From NCBI GenBank assembly GCA_029941905.1, contig JAPYTQ010000001.1, positions 62,001 to 126,000 of the forward strand: 64,000 nt of DNA. Direction: 5' to 3'. The notes under the pieces are model-generated. The model was not told the origin of the DNA, searched no databases, and saw nothing but the letters and a program-made list of their open reading frames with translations. Below are positions 18,172 to 26,811 of this stretch, in pieces; the stretch's first letter is position 1; each line of letters starts with the position of its first letter. This stretch comes from JAHRVQ01 sp029941905. Its GTDB lineage: Bacteria > Pseudomonadota > Gammaproteobacteria > Pseudomonadales > Azotimanducaceae. The translations under genes were made by a program, and so were the position numbers.

Positions 18172-18705
18172 ATGCGAGATCTGGCCAGCAGGATATTTTC
18201 CATATCTCACCTCACAGGCCAGTTTACCTTGCGGTCCGGCGCACAAAGTACGGAATATTTCGACAAATACCTGTTCGAGTCTGAACCGAGCCTGCTGGAA
18301 GATATTGCCAGGTCAATGTGTAAGCTGGTTCCGGAAGGCACCGAGATGTTGGCTGGACTCGAAATGGGCGGCATTCCTGTGGTCACCATGCTCTCCCACT
18401 ACAGCGGGATTCCCTGTCTGTTTGTTCGCAAAACTGCAAAAACACATGGCACCAATAAACTGGCAGAAGGTCCTGACTTTGCCGGAAAAAGAATCACCGT
18501 TATTGAGGATGTTGTTTCCTCGGGCGGTCAGATAGTCCTCTCGACTGATGACCTAAGAAACGCTGGTGCGATCGTAAGGGATGCAATCTGTGTGATCGAC
18601 AGACAATCGGGAGGAAGACAAGCACTGCTGGAGCAGGATATTCGTCTGCACAGTCTATTGACCATGCAGGATCTTGTCCTGGCTGGCAGTCCTTCAAAGC
18701 ACTAA
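18172..18705 (+). CDS. pyrE: Orotate phosphoribosyltransferase
   Basis: Joins orotate and PRPP to give OMP in pyrimidine synthesis. The 177-residue protein has the PRPP-binding motif 'ITVIEDVVSSGGQ' (about residues 105-117), the flexible catalytic loop 'LFVRKTAKTHGTNKLAEG' (about 82-99), and the N-terminal 'GQFTLRSGAQSTEYFDKYLF', where OPRTs have 'F.L.SG..S..Y.D'. It is shorter than the 213-residue enterobacterial PyrE. It starts 21 bases after lepB, with which it is probably co-transcribed. Confidence 0.88.
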   Translation: MRDLASRIFSISHLTGQFTLRSGAQSTEYFDKYLFESEPSLLEDIARSMCKLVPEGTEMLAGLEMGGIPVVTMLSHYSGIPCLFVRKTAKTHGTNKLAEGPDFAGKRITVIEDVVSSGGQIVLSTDDLRNAGAIVRDAICVIDRQSGGRQALLEQDIRLHSLLTMQDLVLAGSPSKH

Positions 18706-18750
18706 AACCAGATCCGGCATGCTGCTGCAGAAGTAGCACTACTACAGTGA

Positions 18751-18993
18751 TCATTCATTTTTTGTTTCGTCAGCCCCGGGTTTCTGCTCCCTGGAAATCC
18801 TTTCCAGCATACCGTCGTTTTTGCCACGCATGAGTCGAAGCAGAAACGAGAAGAATAAACTACAAATTATCAGCGCAGCAACGAGCATAAAAGAGAGTAT
18901 CAGGAAGACCTTGATTTCCTCTTTATCGACATCGTAACTGGTGATCGCCATCCACACGAATGCGACGGTAAACAAGGTACCTGAAACAAACAA
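18751..18993 (-). CDS. Small two-helix membrane protein, hypothetical
   Basis: A possible protein of about 80 residues with two hydrophobic segments (about residues 3-19 and 27-51), then a basic stretch 'LRLMRGKNDG' and a charged, soluble C-terminus. The frame has no ATG near its beginning; the start must be TTG (18993) or an upstream CTG, which lowers confidence. Coding potential is suggested by the clean pattern of two helices followed by a positively charged cytoplasmic tail. The 444-base interval between pyrE and the hydrolase gene (18706-19149) holds only this frame and the short repeat described separately. No homologue is recognised. Confidence 0.45.
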   Translation of the reverse strand: MFVSGTLFTVAFVWMAITSYDVDKEEIKVFLILSFMLVAALIICSLFFSFLLRLMRGKNDGMLERISREQKPGADETKNE

Positions 18994-19083
18994 CCTGAGT
19001 TGCGAATTTTTGAAGAAGTTCAGCAGCGCCTTAACACACCATTTCTTTTGCTATCTGCCTAGCTTACACTCGTTGCGCTCTTA

Positions 19084-19121
19084 AACAACAATCTGGTTAA
19101 TTAACAACAATCTGATTATTA
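19084..19121. repeat. Imperfect 19-bp tandem repeat upstream of the hydrolase gene
   Basis: The 12-mer AACAACAATCTG occurs at 19084-19095 and 19103-19114, with A/T-rich spacers that make a 19-bp repeating unit. It lies about 30 bp before the hydrolase start, inside the likely promoter or leader, and could be a paired binding site or a recent small duplication. Confidence 0.55.
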
Positions 19122-19149
19122 ACACGAAAACCTAAAAAACGGAGATTCC

Positions 19150-20064
19150 ATGCCACTTAATCCAGTTGTCGACGCAATGCTGCAACAAATGGCCGAAGCC
19201 GGTGGACCTGCCTTGCACGAAATGACGCCAGTTGAAGGCCGGGCCATGTACCGGATGATGAACGAGGGAGCCAGCAAAGAGGATCTGGCCAGTGTGTCCG
19301 ATGAATCAGCCAATGGCGTCCCTGTTCGCGTCTATCGACCGACCCTGAATACGAAGCTGCCATGTCTGGTCTACTACCATGGGGGTGGCTGGGTAATCGG
19401 CGATTTGGAAACTCACGACTCACCTTGTCGCCTGCTTGCCAGGCAAACGGGCTGCGTTGTGGTTGCCGTGGACTATCGATTAGCACCGGAACACCCATTC
19501 CCTGTGCCATTGGACGATTGCTTCACTGCAACCCAGTGGGTCGTTGACAATGCGGCTAGACTGGATATCGATGCTGAAAACGTTGCAGTTGGAGGCGACA
19601 GTGCCGGTGGCAATCTTGCGGCTTGCGTCTGCATCAAGGCGAGAGAACAAAACGGCCCGAGCATCGTCCACCAGGTATTGGTGTACCCCGTAACAGACGC
19701 CGCGATGGATACCGAATCCTATGTTGAAAATGCCGATGGTTACATGCTCACCCGGGATAGCATGGTGTGGTTTTGGGACAATTATATCGGTACACACAAC
19801 AAGGACAATTACCTGATCTCGCCGCTTAAGGCGGAAGACCTGTCAGACCTGCCTTCTGCAACTGTGTTAACCGCAGAATTTGACCCCTTGAGGGATGAAG
19901 GGGAGTCATATGGGGCGAGGTTGCTGGCTGCTGGCGTTGCAACCCAGGTGAAGCGCTACGATGGCCTGGTTCATGGGTTTATCAGTACTGTCGATATTCT
20001 TGATCCCGCCAAAGAAGCCGTCGAGTTAATTGCCAGTAGACTAAAGCAAGCTTTTAATGACTGA
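19150..20064 (+). CDS. Alpha/beta hydrolase, hormone-sensitive-lipase family esterase
   Basis: A 304-residue carboxylesterase. The HSL-family oxyanion motif 'YYHGGGWVIGD' (about residues 74-84) and the nucleophile elbow 'GGDSAGGNLA' (Ser about 152) are intact. The acid is likely the Asp in 'AEFDPLRDEG' and the base the His in 'DGLVHGF'. There is no signal peptide, so it is cytoplasmic. A GGAG ribosome site lies 6 bases before the ATG. It overlaps the pentapeptide-repeat gene by 8 bases, so the two are coupled. The substrate is probably a short-chain ester. Confidence 0.9.
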   Translation: MPLNPVVDAMLQQMAEAGGPALHEMTPVEGRAMYRMMNEGASKEDLASVSDESANGVPVRVYRPTLNTKLPCLVYYHGGGWVIGDLETHDSPCRLLARQTGCVVVAVDYRLAPEHPFPVPLDDCFTATQWVVDNAARLDIDAENVAVGGDSAGGNLAACVCIKAREQNGPSIVHQVLVYPVTDAAMDTESYVENADGYMLTRDSMVWFWDNYIGTHNKDNYLISPLKAEDLSDLPSATVLTAEFDPLRDEGESYGARLLAAGVATQVKRYDGLVHGFISTVDILDPAKEAVELIASRLKQAFND

Positions 20065-20830
20065 ACTGACCCAGGGCGCAGAACTTGATACCCTGCTCCA
20101 ATCAGCCGTCACCGGCAGCAGAGAAATTCTGGATCTGACATTCCGCAGTCTTAAATGGCCTGCTTCCATTGAGGCGCTGACCTTCACCGATTGCTCATTT
20201 AGTGAGGTGAGTTTTACCGGTGAAGAGATCATCGAAGTAAATTTCATTGATTGTAAATTCAATGATTGCCAGTTCGACAGCTGCAGGATCCGTGAGTCCA
20301 AATTCGAGCATTGCCAGTTCTATACACCGGAAACAGAAAGCAGTTGCACTTTCAAGTTCAGTGACCTGACCGCTACCCGGTTTCTTAATTGCGATCTTTC
20401 TATGTGCAACCTGTCCCGATCGAACCTCTACAGGGCAGAATTAGTACATTGTCAGGCACAGGGCATTGATCTTAGCCATGTCAGTGTCGAAAGCGTCATT
20501 GGATCAAGCGTCGTGCTGCGTGGTGCGCTAATCAATGACTGCAACCTGTCATACGCTGATCTGACCGGCGCTATCCTGACTGAGAGTGAATTTAACGAAA
20601 ACCGCTTGAGTCATTGTATTTTGCACGAGGCAACGCTGGAAAATTCATCGCTGCAGGACTGTGAGCTACACGGCATCGAAGCCCGAGGATTAACACTGAC
20701 AGGTGCCGATCTAAGGGGATCAAACCTCGACGGATTGGATATCCGGCAAATTGATTTGACCGGTGTAACCATCAGTGGCTACCAGCAGACAGTGCTGCTG
20801 GAAGCCATTGGTATCAACGTCACTACTTAA
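20057..20830 (+). CDS. Pentapeptide-repeat protein
   Basis: A 257-residue protein made almost wholly of pentapeptide repeats with the pattern A(D/N)LXX or its Cys/Phe variants, for example 'CSFSEVSFTG', 'CKFNDCQFDSC' and 'ADLTGAILTESEF', from about residue 30 to 245. Such repeats form a right-handed square beta-helix. Some (Qnr, MfpA) mimic DNA and protect gyrase, but most have no known role, and this one lacks features that would place it with Qnr. It is rich in Cys. It is coupled to the esterase by an 8-base overlap and converges on the FKBP gene, with which it shares its last 8 bases. Confidence 0.88.
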   Translation: MTELTQGAELDTLLQSAVTGSREILDLTFRSLKWPASIEALTFTDCSFSEVSFTGEEIIEVNFIDCKFNDCQFDSCRIRESKFEHCQFYTPETESSCTFKFSDLTATRFLNCDLSMCNLSRSNLYRAELVHCQAQGIDLSHVSVESVIGSSVVLRGALINDCNLSYADLTGAILTESEFNENRLSHCILHEATLENSSLQDCELHGIEARGLTLTGADLRGSNLDGLDIRQIDLTGVTISGYQQTVLLEAIGINVTT

Positions 20831-21506
20831 CCTCGATCAATTCCACTTCAAAAACAAGAACGGCATTGGGCGGAATGTTTCCGGAGCCTGCGGCGCCATA
20901 AGCCAGTTCAGAAGGGATGAAAAAACGAGTCTTGCCACCTTCCTTCATCAATTGCAGACCCTCGGTCCAACCGGGTATGACCTGACTCAGGCCAAACTCG
21001 ACAGGAGACCCACGCTCGATAGAACTATCAAATACAGTCCCATTGATCAGGCTGCCTTCATAGTGAACCTTGACAGTATTATCTGCAGATGGGCTCTTTC
21101 CCGTTCCAGCCTGCATGACCTTGTACTGTAACCCGGACGCTGTCTGAATGATTCCGTCAAGTTTGGCATTGTCTTCGAGGTATTTCTGACCTACCGCCAT
21201 TAGCGCGACCTTTTGCTGGTCCTGAAGCTCTTTTCGCCTTTTCTGGATCTCCGCGATAGTGGCTTCTTGCTGCTCCTGGCTTAGCTGGGGCTGCTTGTCA
21301 CTCAGGGAATCATTCATACCTTGTAGCAGCCTTTCCAGGTCAACTTCATTGTTCCCCCCCTCTTTGAGCATATTACCGAAGGAGAAACCAAAAAAGTAAC
21401 CGATATCTCCTTGCATATCCGTGGTTTCCTCGGCGCCCACCCAGTTTGTAGAAATAACTAGAGATAGTATTAGTAATACGTTGATTAATATAGTTTTAAG
21501 CTTCAT
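20823..21506 (-). CDS. Periplasmic FKBP-type peptidyl-prolyl isomerase, Mip/FkpA-like
   Basis: A 227-residue exported prolyl isomerase. A signal peptide (about residues 1-25, ending near 'NWVGAEE') is followed by an N-terminal dimerisation and helical domain (about 30-115, with 'LSQEQQEATIAEIQKRRKEL') and a complete FKBP domain ('TVKVHYEGSLINGTVFDSSIERG', 'VIPGWTEGLQLMKEGGKTRFFIPSELAYG', 'PPNAVLVFEVELIEV'). This is the Mip/FkpA domain order. It is divergent from prc, so two envelope protein quality-control genes share one intergenic region. Confidence 0.93.
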   Translation of the reverse strand: MKLKTILINVLLILSLVISTNWVGAEETTDMQGDIGYFFGFSFGNMLKEGGNNEVDLERLLQGMNDSLSDKQPQLSQEQQEATIAEIQKRRKELQDQQKVALMAVGQKYLEDNAKLDGIIQTASGLQYKVMQAGTGKSPSADNTVKVHYEGSLINGTVFDSSIERGSPVEFGLSQVIPGWTEGLQLMKEGGKTRFFIPSELAYGAAGSGNIPPNAVLVFEVELIEVK

Positions 21507-21577
21507 TTTTCCTCTAACATGTGAAGTCGAATGCAGCCCGCATTATGCCATAGAATGGCGCGGCTGGCTCTGATTAC

Positions 21578-21618
21578 AGTGACTTGGTCACTATTCCTTG
21601 CTCCCAAAGCTATTGGGA
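21578..21618. promoter_or_regulatory. Two operator-like palindromes between fkpA-like gene and prc
   Basis: AGTGAC-TTG-GTCACT (21578-21592) and TCCCAA-AGCTA-TTGGGA (21602-21618) are both perfect 6-bp inverted repeats, with centres 25 bp apart. They lie in the 295-base region between the divergent FKBP gene and prc, which otherwise holds no gene. They could be binding sites of a regulator of envelope stress genes; the protein is unknown. Confidence 0.4.
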
Positions 21619-21801
21619 CAGTAAACTCGTGCAAAGAGATAAAGGGAAGAATTCCCACCGTGAACCGAGTTTTTCGAACGGAACTTGAAGAAAGTATGCG
21701 GTTCTAAATAGTAGTTTAGTACAAAGTTGTAGTAAAACTTAAGTAAAAAATCGTTCAAACGAGCATGTGCCATAAAGTCATTTTGAGACAGACATCGAAC
21801 T

Positions 21802-24075
21802 ATGAAGATTACCAATCATATATTATCCGGCATTTTCTCTGCCCTTATCCTTCTGGCCTCATCTGCATTTGCAACAATTCCGGATGCAACCTATTCGCCA
21901 CTGGCACCATTGCCTGAACACTTAAATACCACGCGAAATATTGTTGACGCCCTGGCGGGCAGGCACTATGTCAGCACTGTGCTGGATGACCGGTTATCTA
22001 ACAAGATTTTCCACAGTTACCTGGATGATCTTGATCCCTCAAGAAGTTACTTTCTGGCATCAGATATTGCCAACTTTAAACGACTGAAGTTCAACCTGGA
22101 TAACGCGTTGCGACTCGGCGACGTATCCCCTGCTTTCGAGATTTTTAACGTCTACCACGAGCGAGTCATCACTCGTTTCGAGAAGATTATCGCAAGCCTG
22201 GAGGCGGGCATAGACGAAATAGATTTTGCAGTTGATGAAGAACTTGTTCTGGATCGATCAGAGCTACCCTGGGCAATAACCTCCACCGAACTGGACGATG
22301 TATGGCGTAAACGCATTAAACATGGTGTCCTCAATCTGAAACTCGCCGATAAGGAGTTGGACAAGATCCAGGAATTACTGCTGAAACGTTATAACAACAG
22401 GCTCAGCCGAACCCTGCAGACCAACAGTGAAGACGTTTACCAATTATATATGAACTCCTTTACGCGTACCTATGATCCCCACACCCAGTATTTCTCACCC
22501 AGAACTTCAGAGAACTTCAATATCAACATGAGTCTTTCACTGGAAGGCATCGGTGCCGTTCTGCAACGTGAGGACGAATACACAAAAGTAGTTAGCCTCG
22601 TACCTGCTGGGCCGGCAGACAAGTCCAAAAACCTGTTCCCGGATGACAAAATAATCGCTGTAGGCCAGGGCGCAGGCACTGAAATGGTCGATGTAATTGG
22701 CTGGAGACTGGACGAGGTTGTGCAGTTAATTCGTGGCAAGAAAGACACCGTAGTTCGTCTCGATATTATCTCATCCGACGCCAGTGACGAAAAATCCAAA
22801 ACCATCGAAATCACGCGAAGCACGGTTAAACTTGAAGAACAGTCCGCCCAGTCCGAAATTATTGAGGTAGAACAATTTGGGGCGCTACGAAAGATTGGTG
22901 TGATCGACATACCCACCTTCTACATTGATTTTCGCGCTCTCCAGCGTGGGGACAAAAATTACAAAAGCACCACCGCAGACGTTGAGAAACTGGTCAAAAA
23001 CCTGATTGGGGACGGGGTCGAAGGTATCGTGATTGACTTGAGGAACAATGGCGGTGGATCTCTACAGGAAGCGAAGACTCTGACCGGTCTGTTCATCGAC
23101 CGGGGTCCAACTGTTCAGATCCGCAGCAAAAGCAACCGGGTGGATATACTCAATGACCGCCACATTGGCACGGTATACGACGGTCCATTGGCCGTTCTGG
23201 TTAACAGACTGAGTGCCTCGGCTTCGGAGATCTTTGCCGGTGCGATCCAGGACTATGAACGCGGTGTGATCGTCGGCAGCCAGACGTTTGGCAAGGGCAC
23301 CGTGCAATCCCTGGTTCCCCTGAACCGTGGCCAGTTAAAACTGACCCAGGCGAAGTTTTATCGGATTTCCGGCGAAAGCACACAACACAAGGGAATTATT
23401 CCTGACATATTATTTCCGAACAATTTTGACCCGGAATCCATAGGCGAGAGTACCCTCGACCAGCCACTGGAATGGGATACCATAGAAGCCACAGGGTATC
23501 GATCCAAGCGTTCTATTTTGCCTCTGGTTAGCGATCTTCGCAGCATGCATGAAACACGCACCGCCTATGATCCGGAGTTCGTGTACCTGCAGGACGCCCT
23601 TGCCTATCGGCAGGTTCGTTCCAATATTGATTCAGTGTCTCTCAACGAAAAGACGCGTATCAGGGAGAAGGAGGAATCCGACGCATTCTGGTTAAAGCTT
23701 GAGAACAACAAACGGCAAGGGCAGGGTCTGGCAGTGTTAAAGTCCCTCGATGAACTGGACGAAGACTCCGACCCTGTGGTCGCGAGTAATAAAACGGCGC
23801 AACCCGGTATTGCCCCTCCCTCCGAAGATCAATCCGGTGAACAAGTCGAAGGGATTCAAGGCAATGAGGTAGCCGGTGTGGTCGATTCCTCTGCCGTCTC
23901 ACTGGTTCCAGCGACTGTGCCGGACACAGATATCGACGAAACCAAAGCAGACAAGCAGGACGAATCTTTGCCGGATCCGTTTCTGGTGGAAACCAGTAAA
24001 ATCATACTTGATCTCATCGGACTCGAAGAACGTACTGCCGCGGAGAAACTTGAGGCGGAACACGTCAAGCTATAA
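21802..24075 (+). CDS. prc: Carboxy-terminal processing protease Prc (Tsp)
   Basis: A 757-residue periplasmic serine protease that degrades or trims proteins by their C-termini, including SsrA-tagged ones. It has a signal peptide (about residues 1-24), an N-terminal domain (about 35-230), a PDZ domain (about 240-330, 'LSLEGIGAVLQREDEYTKVVSLV') and an S41 catalytic domain. The catalytic Ser lies in 'RLSASASEIFAGAIQDYERG' (Ser cluster 471-475) and Lys498 in 'QTFGKGTVQ'. The C-terminal region ends in an acidic, low-complexity stretch (about 640-715) and is longer than in E. coli Prc (682 residues). It overlaps the nitroreductase gene tail-to-tail by 6 bases. Confidence 0.94.
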   Translation: MKITNHILSGIFSALILLASSAFATIPDATYSPLAPLPEHLNTTRNIVDALAGRHYVSTVLDDRLSNKIFHSYLDDLDPSRSYFLASDIANFKRLKFNLDNALRLGDVSPAFEIFNVYHERVITRFEKIIASLEAGIDEIDFAVDEELVLDRSELPWAITSTELDDVWRKRIKHGVLNLKLADKELDKIQELLLKRYNNRLSRTLQTNSEDVYQLYMNSFTRTYDPHTQYFSPRTSENFNINMSLSLEGIGAVLQREDEYTKVVSLVPAGPADKSKNLFPDDKIIAVGQGAGTEMVDVIGWRLDEVVQLIRGKKDTVVRLDIISSDASDEKSKTIEITRSTVKLEEQSAQSEIIEVEQFGALRKIGVIDIPTFYIDFRALQRGDKNYKSTTADVEKLVKNLIGDGVEGIVIDLRNNGGGSLQEAKTLTGLFIDRGPTVQIRSKSNRVDILNDRHIGTVYDGPLAVLVNRLSASASEIFAGAIQDYERGVIVGSQTFGKGTVQSLVPLNRGQLKLTQAKFYRISGESTQHKGIIPDILFPNNFDPESIGESTLDQPLEWDTIEATGYRSKRSILPLVSDLRSMHETRTAYDPEFVYLQDALAYRQVRSNIDSVSLNEKTRIREKEESDAFWLKLENNKRQGQGLAVLKSLDELDEDSDPVVASNKTAQPGIAPPSEDQSGEQVEGIQGNEVAGVVDSSAVSLVPATVPDTDIDETKADKQDESLPDPFLVETSKIILDLIGLEERTAAEKLEAEHVKL

Positions 24076-24735
24076 AAAAGTCGCTATTTCCGACAGCGTC
24101 TTCTTGCCAATATCCGGTACCCTGGCGCCTCCCTCCGGGTAACCCACAACGAGCAATAGAAAGGGGCGCTCTGACCTGGGGCGACCCAGAATCCTGTTAA
24201 GAAATCCCATTGGACTTGGCGTATGAGTCAGGCTCGCCAGCCCGGCATTGTGGATGGCGGCAATCAGTAACCCGGTCGCAATGCCTACCGATTCGGTGGC
24301 GTAGTAGTGTTTGACCCGACTGCCATCTGGTAATACCCCATAACGCTGTTGAAAAATCGCGATCAGGTAAGGCGCAGTCTCCAGGAAAGGCTTGTCTGCA
24401 TCAGTGCCTAATGGGGCCAGGGCTGCGAGCCACTCTTTCGGCGCTTTATGCTCATAAAACGCCTTCTCTTCCTTTTCTGCAGCAACGCGAATCTGGCGCT
24501 TCAGCGCTTTGTCTTCAACAACCACAAACTGCCAGGGCTGCATATTGGCACCACTGACTGCACTACCTGCGGTCAACAAACACTGCTCGATAATTCGTCT
24601 TGGAACCATTCGATTAGAGAACTCGCGCACGGTTCTTCGGCGTCGCATTGCGTTGTAAAACGCGTCCGCACGCAGTAGCATCTCTGCCTCATCGAACGTC
24701 TTAAAATCAAGATTAATAAATGCTTTCGTGGTCAC
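24070..24735 (-). CDS. Nitroreductase-family FMN oxidoreductase
   Basis: A 221-residue flavoprotein of the nitroreductase superfamily. The FMN-binding start 'FYNAMRRRRTVREFSNRMVPRRIIEQCL' is followed by 'AGSAVSGANMQPWQFVVVED' (about residues 57-76), 'ESVGIATGLLIAAIHNAGLAS' and 'FLLLVVGYPEGGARVP'. These elements are typical of the BluB/iodotyrosine-deiodinase-like and nitroreductase enzymes that reduce an electrophilic substrate with NAD(P)H. Subgroup and substrate are not determined. It overlaps prc by 6 bases at the 3' end. Confidence 0.9.
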   Translation of the reverse strand: MTTKAFINLDFKTFDEAEMLLRADAFYNAMRRRRTVREFSNRMVPRRIIEQCLLTAGSAVSGANMQPWQFVVVEDKALKRQIRVAAEKEEKAFYEHKAPKEWLAALAPLGTDADKPFLETAPYLIAIFQQRYGVLPDGSRVKHYYATESVGIATGLLIAAIHNAGLASLTHTPSPMGFLNRILGRPRSERPFLLLVVGYPEGGARVPDIGKKTLSEIATFL

Positions 24736-24842
24736 ATACTCCTCTTCTTGAACGATTCGTTCACAGCCGCCAAGCTAGCCTTGATTGCCTTTGTGATACT
24801 CCAGTAAAGGACAGCAAGGACAACAACGGAGTCTGCGAGACG

Positions 24843-25115
24843 TTATTTAAGCAGCGGATGTTCAGCAGGTAGCTGTTTTGATACCCACAGTGCGAGTTTA
24901 TGCGCCATGGCTTTTTGGGATACGTCCATTTTCGCCAATGGCTGGATGAGTTTATCGTGCACCAGCAGGCGATAAATATACTCAACCTTTTCATGGGCAG
25001 AATCAGTCGGTTCGAACTCAACCACACCGCGTTTTTCACCGTAGTCCATGCCCAGGCGAATAGCCTCCTTCAGTAATTCAGCCTCATTTGCCAGTTTCTT
25101 TTTTTTCTTCGCCAC
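24843..25115 (-). CDS. Small conserved-looking protein, possibly DUF5062
   Basis: A protein of about 90 residues. A GTG at 25115 with a GGGGG ribosome-like tract about 7 bases upstream fits better than the longer frame reaching 25154. It starts with a run of lysines ('AKKKKKLANEAELLKEAIRLG'), continues 'YIYRLLVHDKLIQPL' and ends 'HKLALWVSKQLPAEHPLLK'. It is all-helical, basic and cytoplasmic. The layout recalls the DUF5062 family of marine gammaproteobacteria, but I cannot confirm this. The function is unknown. It lies between djlA and the nitroreductase on the same strand. Confidence 0.7.
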   Translation of the reverse strand: MAKKKKKLANEAELLKEAIRLGMDYGEKRGVVEFEPTDSAHEKVEYIYRLLVHDKLIQPLAKMDVSQKAMAHKLALWVSKQLPAEHPLLK

Positions 25116-25177
25116 GATGACCCCCTGCACATGCCACGATCTTAGACTACCCACCCTATGGACATCAAATGCACCCT

Positions 25178-25930
25178 TTACTGGTTCGCCATGTCTTTCT
25201 CAACATGATCGAAAGCATTCTGGATTTCTTTGAATTTCTCTTCTGCACCGGCTGCCAGTTCCGGCGCCATACCCTTCGACTGGATACGGTCAGGATGATA
25301 TTCCATTGCAAGCTTGCGATACTTTTTCTTGATATCTTTCAGCGCATCGCCGCGTTTAGCGCCCAGAATGGCGTAGTAGCGATTAATATCTTCCGGGACT
25401 CCAACGAATCGGCTCTTTAACTGCTGATAACGATCTTCCAGCCGGAAGATTCTGACCGCTATCATAATCATATCTTCTTCAATGTCCTGTATTTCGCCAT
25501 CGGCGTAAGCCACGACCAGTAACAGATCAATGACGGAGGCGCTGACCTCCTTCGACCTGCCGAACTCATCATAAAACTGTTGTGCAAAGTCTTCGAATCT
25601 ATCATCAGAATCTTTTGCAGCATTGAAAACCTCAACGGCAAATTGTCGGGCCTTGGGTGAAAGCCTCAGATTGTGCCGCATGACATGGTCTATCACATCG
25701 ATCTCGTGTTGAGTCACCCGACCGTCTGCCTTTGCTAATTTAGCCAGCATGGAAAATGTCGCAATAAAGTAGATACTCTGTTTGTTTTCCAGCGAGCTAA
25801 ACAAACCGCTACCGACGGATTCATCCCCGTCGAAGGCGTGATGACCTGCCATGGCACCTAACACCGCACCAATAGGTCCACCAAGCACAAAGCCAAGGCC
25901 GCCTCCAAGTATTTTCCCCATCCAGCTCAC
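25178..25930 (-). CDS. djlA: Membrane-anchored co-chaperone DjlA-like (TerB and DnaJ domains)
   Basis: A 250-residue co-chaperone for DnaK. The N-terminal glycine-rich membrane segment 'GKILGGGLGFVLGGPIGAVLG' (residues 5-25) resembles the DjlA transmembrane dimerisation helix. A TerB-like helical domain (about 45-165) with repeated acidic metal-site motifs ('KADGRVTQHEID', 'YADGEIQDIEEDM') follows. The C-terminal J-domain (about 183-250) holds the essential HPD at 212-214. The DnaJ Gly/Phe and zinc regions are absent, as in DjlA. It overlaps the upstream hydrolase gene by 4 bases. Confidence 0.92.
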   Translation of the reverse strand: MSWMGKILGGGLGFVLGGPIGAVLGAMAGHHAFDGDESVGSGLFSSLENKQSIYFIATFSMLAKLAKADGRVTQHEIDVIDHVMRHNLRLSPKARQFAVEVFNAAKDSDDRFEDFAQQFYDEFGRSKEVSASVIDLLLVVAYADGEIQDIEEDMIMIAVRIFRLEDRYQQLKSRFVGVPEDINRYYAILGAKRGDALKDIKKKYRKLAMEYHPDRIQSKGMAPELAAGAEEKFKEIQNAFDHVEKDMANQ

Positions 25931-26811
25931 TTGGTGTGCCTCACCCTTTCACAGTGATCCTGCACAATATCTATAAATTCCGGCACCAGGCTTTTAGGGA
26001 TCGCGTGTCCCATTCCGGGGACCACAATCATGACGCTACCAGGGATACTGCTGGCAGTGTCTTCACCGCAAGCGACCGGAATAAGCGGGTCATCTTCGCC
26101 GTGGACCACGGTTGTTGGAATTACAATTGTTTTTAACAGCGCCGTGCGATCACCATTTCGAACCACAGCTGCCATCTGCCGTGCCACCCCTTCCGGATTG
26201 TAGTTACGCTCATAGCGATGCCGGGCGATTGCAGTTCGTTCTTCCAGCGATTCGGGGTATTGGGGGCCACCAACGATAAGCAGCCCTTCTGCGGTCGAGG
26301 CAATAATCCCATCGACGCCAGCGGCAGGATCCGGTGTCGCCATCAGTGAACGTTGCGCCGCTGGTGCAGGCGGTGGGAGACCGGGTTTACCGCTCGATGA
26401 CATCACAGACATCATTGAGAGCAATCGGTCGGGATACCTTGCGGCGACCAATTGGACAATCATGCCGCCCATTGAAATGCCCAGGACATGTGCTCGTGTT
26501 ATATCCAGGGCATCCATCAGACCGATTACATCATCCGCCATATCTGTCAGGTCGTAAGCCAGTGCTTCAATCCCTTTACGCACGTTGCTCATATTGGGTT
26601 GGCCAGATTCTGTAAATTTTTGCGATAACCCGACATCCCGATTGTCAAAAATCACAACATGAAGACCACCTGTCACCAGGCCCTGCAGCAGACTGCTGTG
26701 CCAGTCAATCATTTGTGTACCCAGCCCCCGTACCAGAATCAGCGTTTCATTACCGGGACTACCAAACTGTTCGTATTCGATCGTTATGCCATTCGCAATT
26801 GTCTGACTCAT
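25927..26811 (-). CDS. Alpha/beta-fold hydrolase
   Basis: A 294-residue hydrolase. The nucleophile elbow is 'VLGISMGGMIVQ' (Ser about 114), the oxyanion region 'LVRGLGTQMIDWH' (about 27-39), the acid 'HGEDDPLIPV' (about 240) and the base 'GMGHAIP' (about 268). It resembles the aclacinomycin methylesterase RdmC / 3-oxoadipate enol-lactonase group in sequence style. It is linked to djlA and to the phosphomannomutase gene by 4-base overlaps at both ends, but nothing indicates a shared pathway. Confidence 0.9.
   Translation of the reverse strand: MSQTIANGITIEYEQFGSPGNETLILVRGLGTQMIDWHSSLLQGLVTGGLHVVIFDNRDVGLSQKFTESGQPNMSNVRKGIEALAYDLTDMADDVIGLMDALDITRAHVLGISMGGMIVQLVAARYPDRLLSMMSVMSSSGKPGLPPPAPAAQRSLMATPDPAAGVDGIIASTAEGLLIVGGPQYPESLEERTAIARHRYERNYNPEGVARQMAAVVRNGDRTALLKTIVIPTTVVHGEDDPLIPVACGEDTASSIPGSVMIVVPGMGHAIPKSLVPEFIDIVQDHCERVRHTK

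Noticed and set aside
21591..21815. Small minus-strand frame in the region between the FKBP gene and prc
   Set aside because: No ribosome site and low-complexity composition; it crosses the prc start and the operator-like palindromes.
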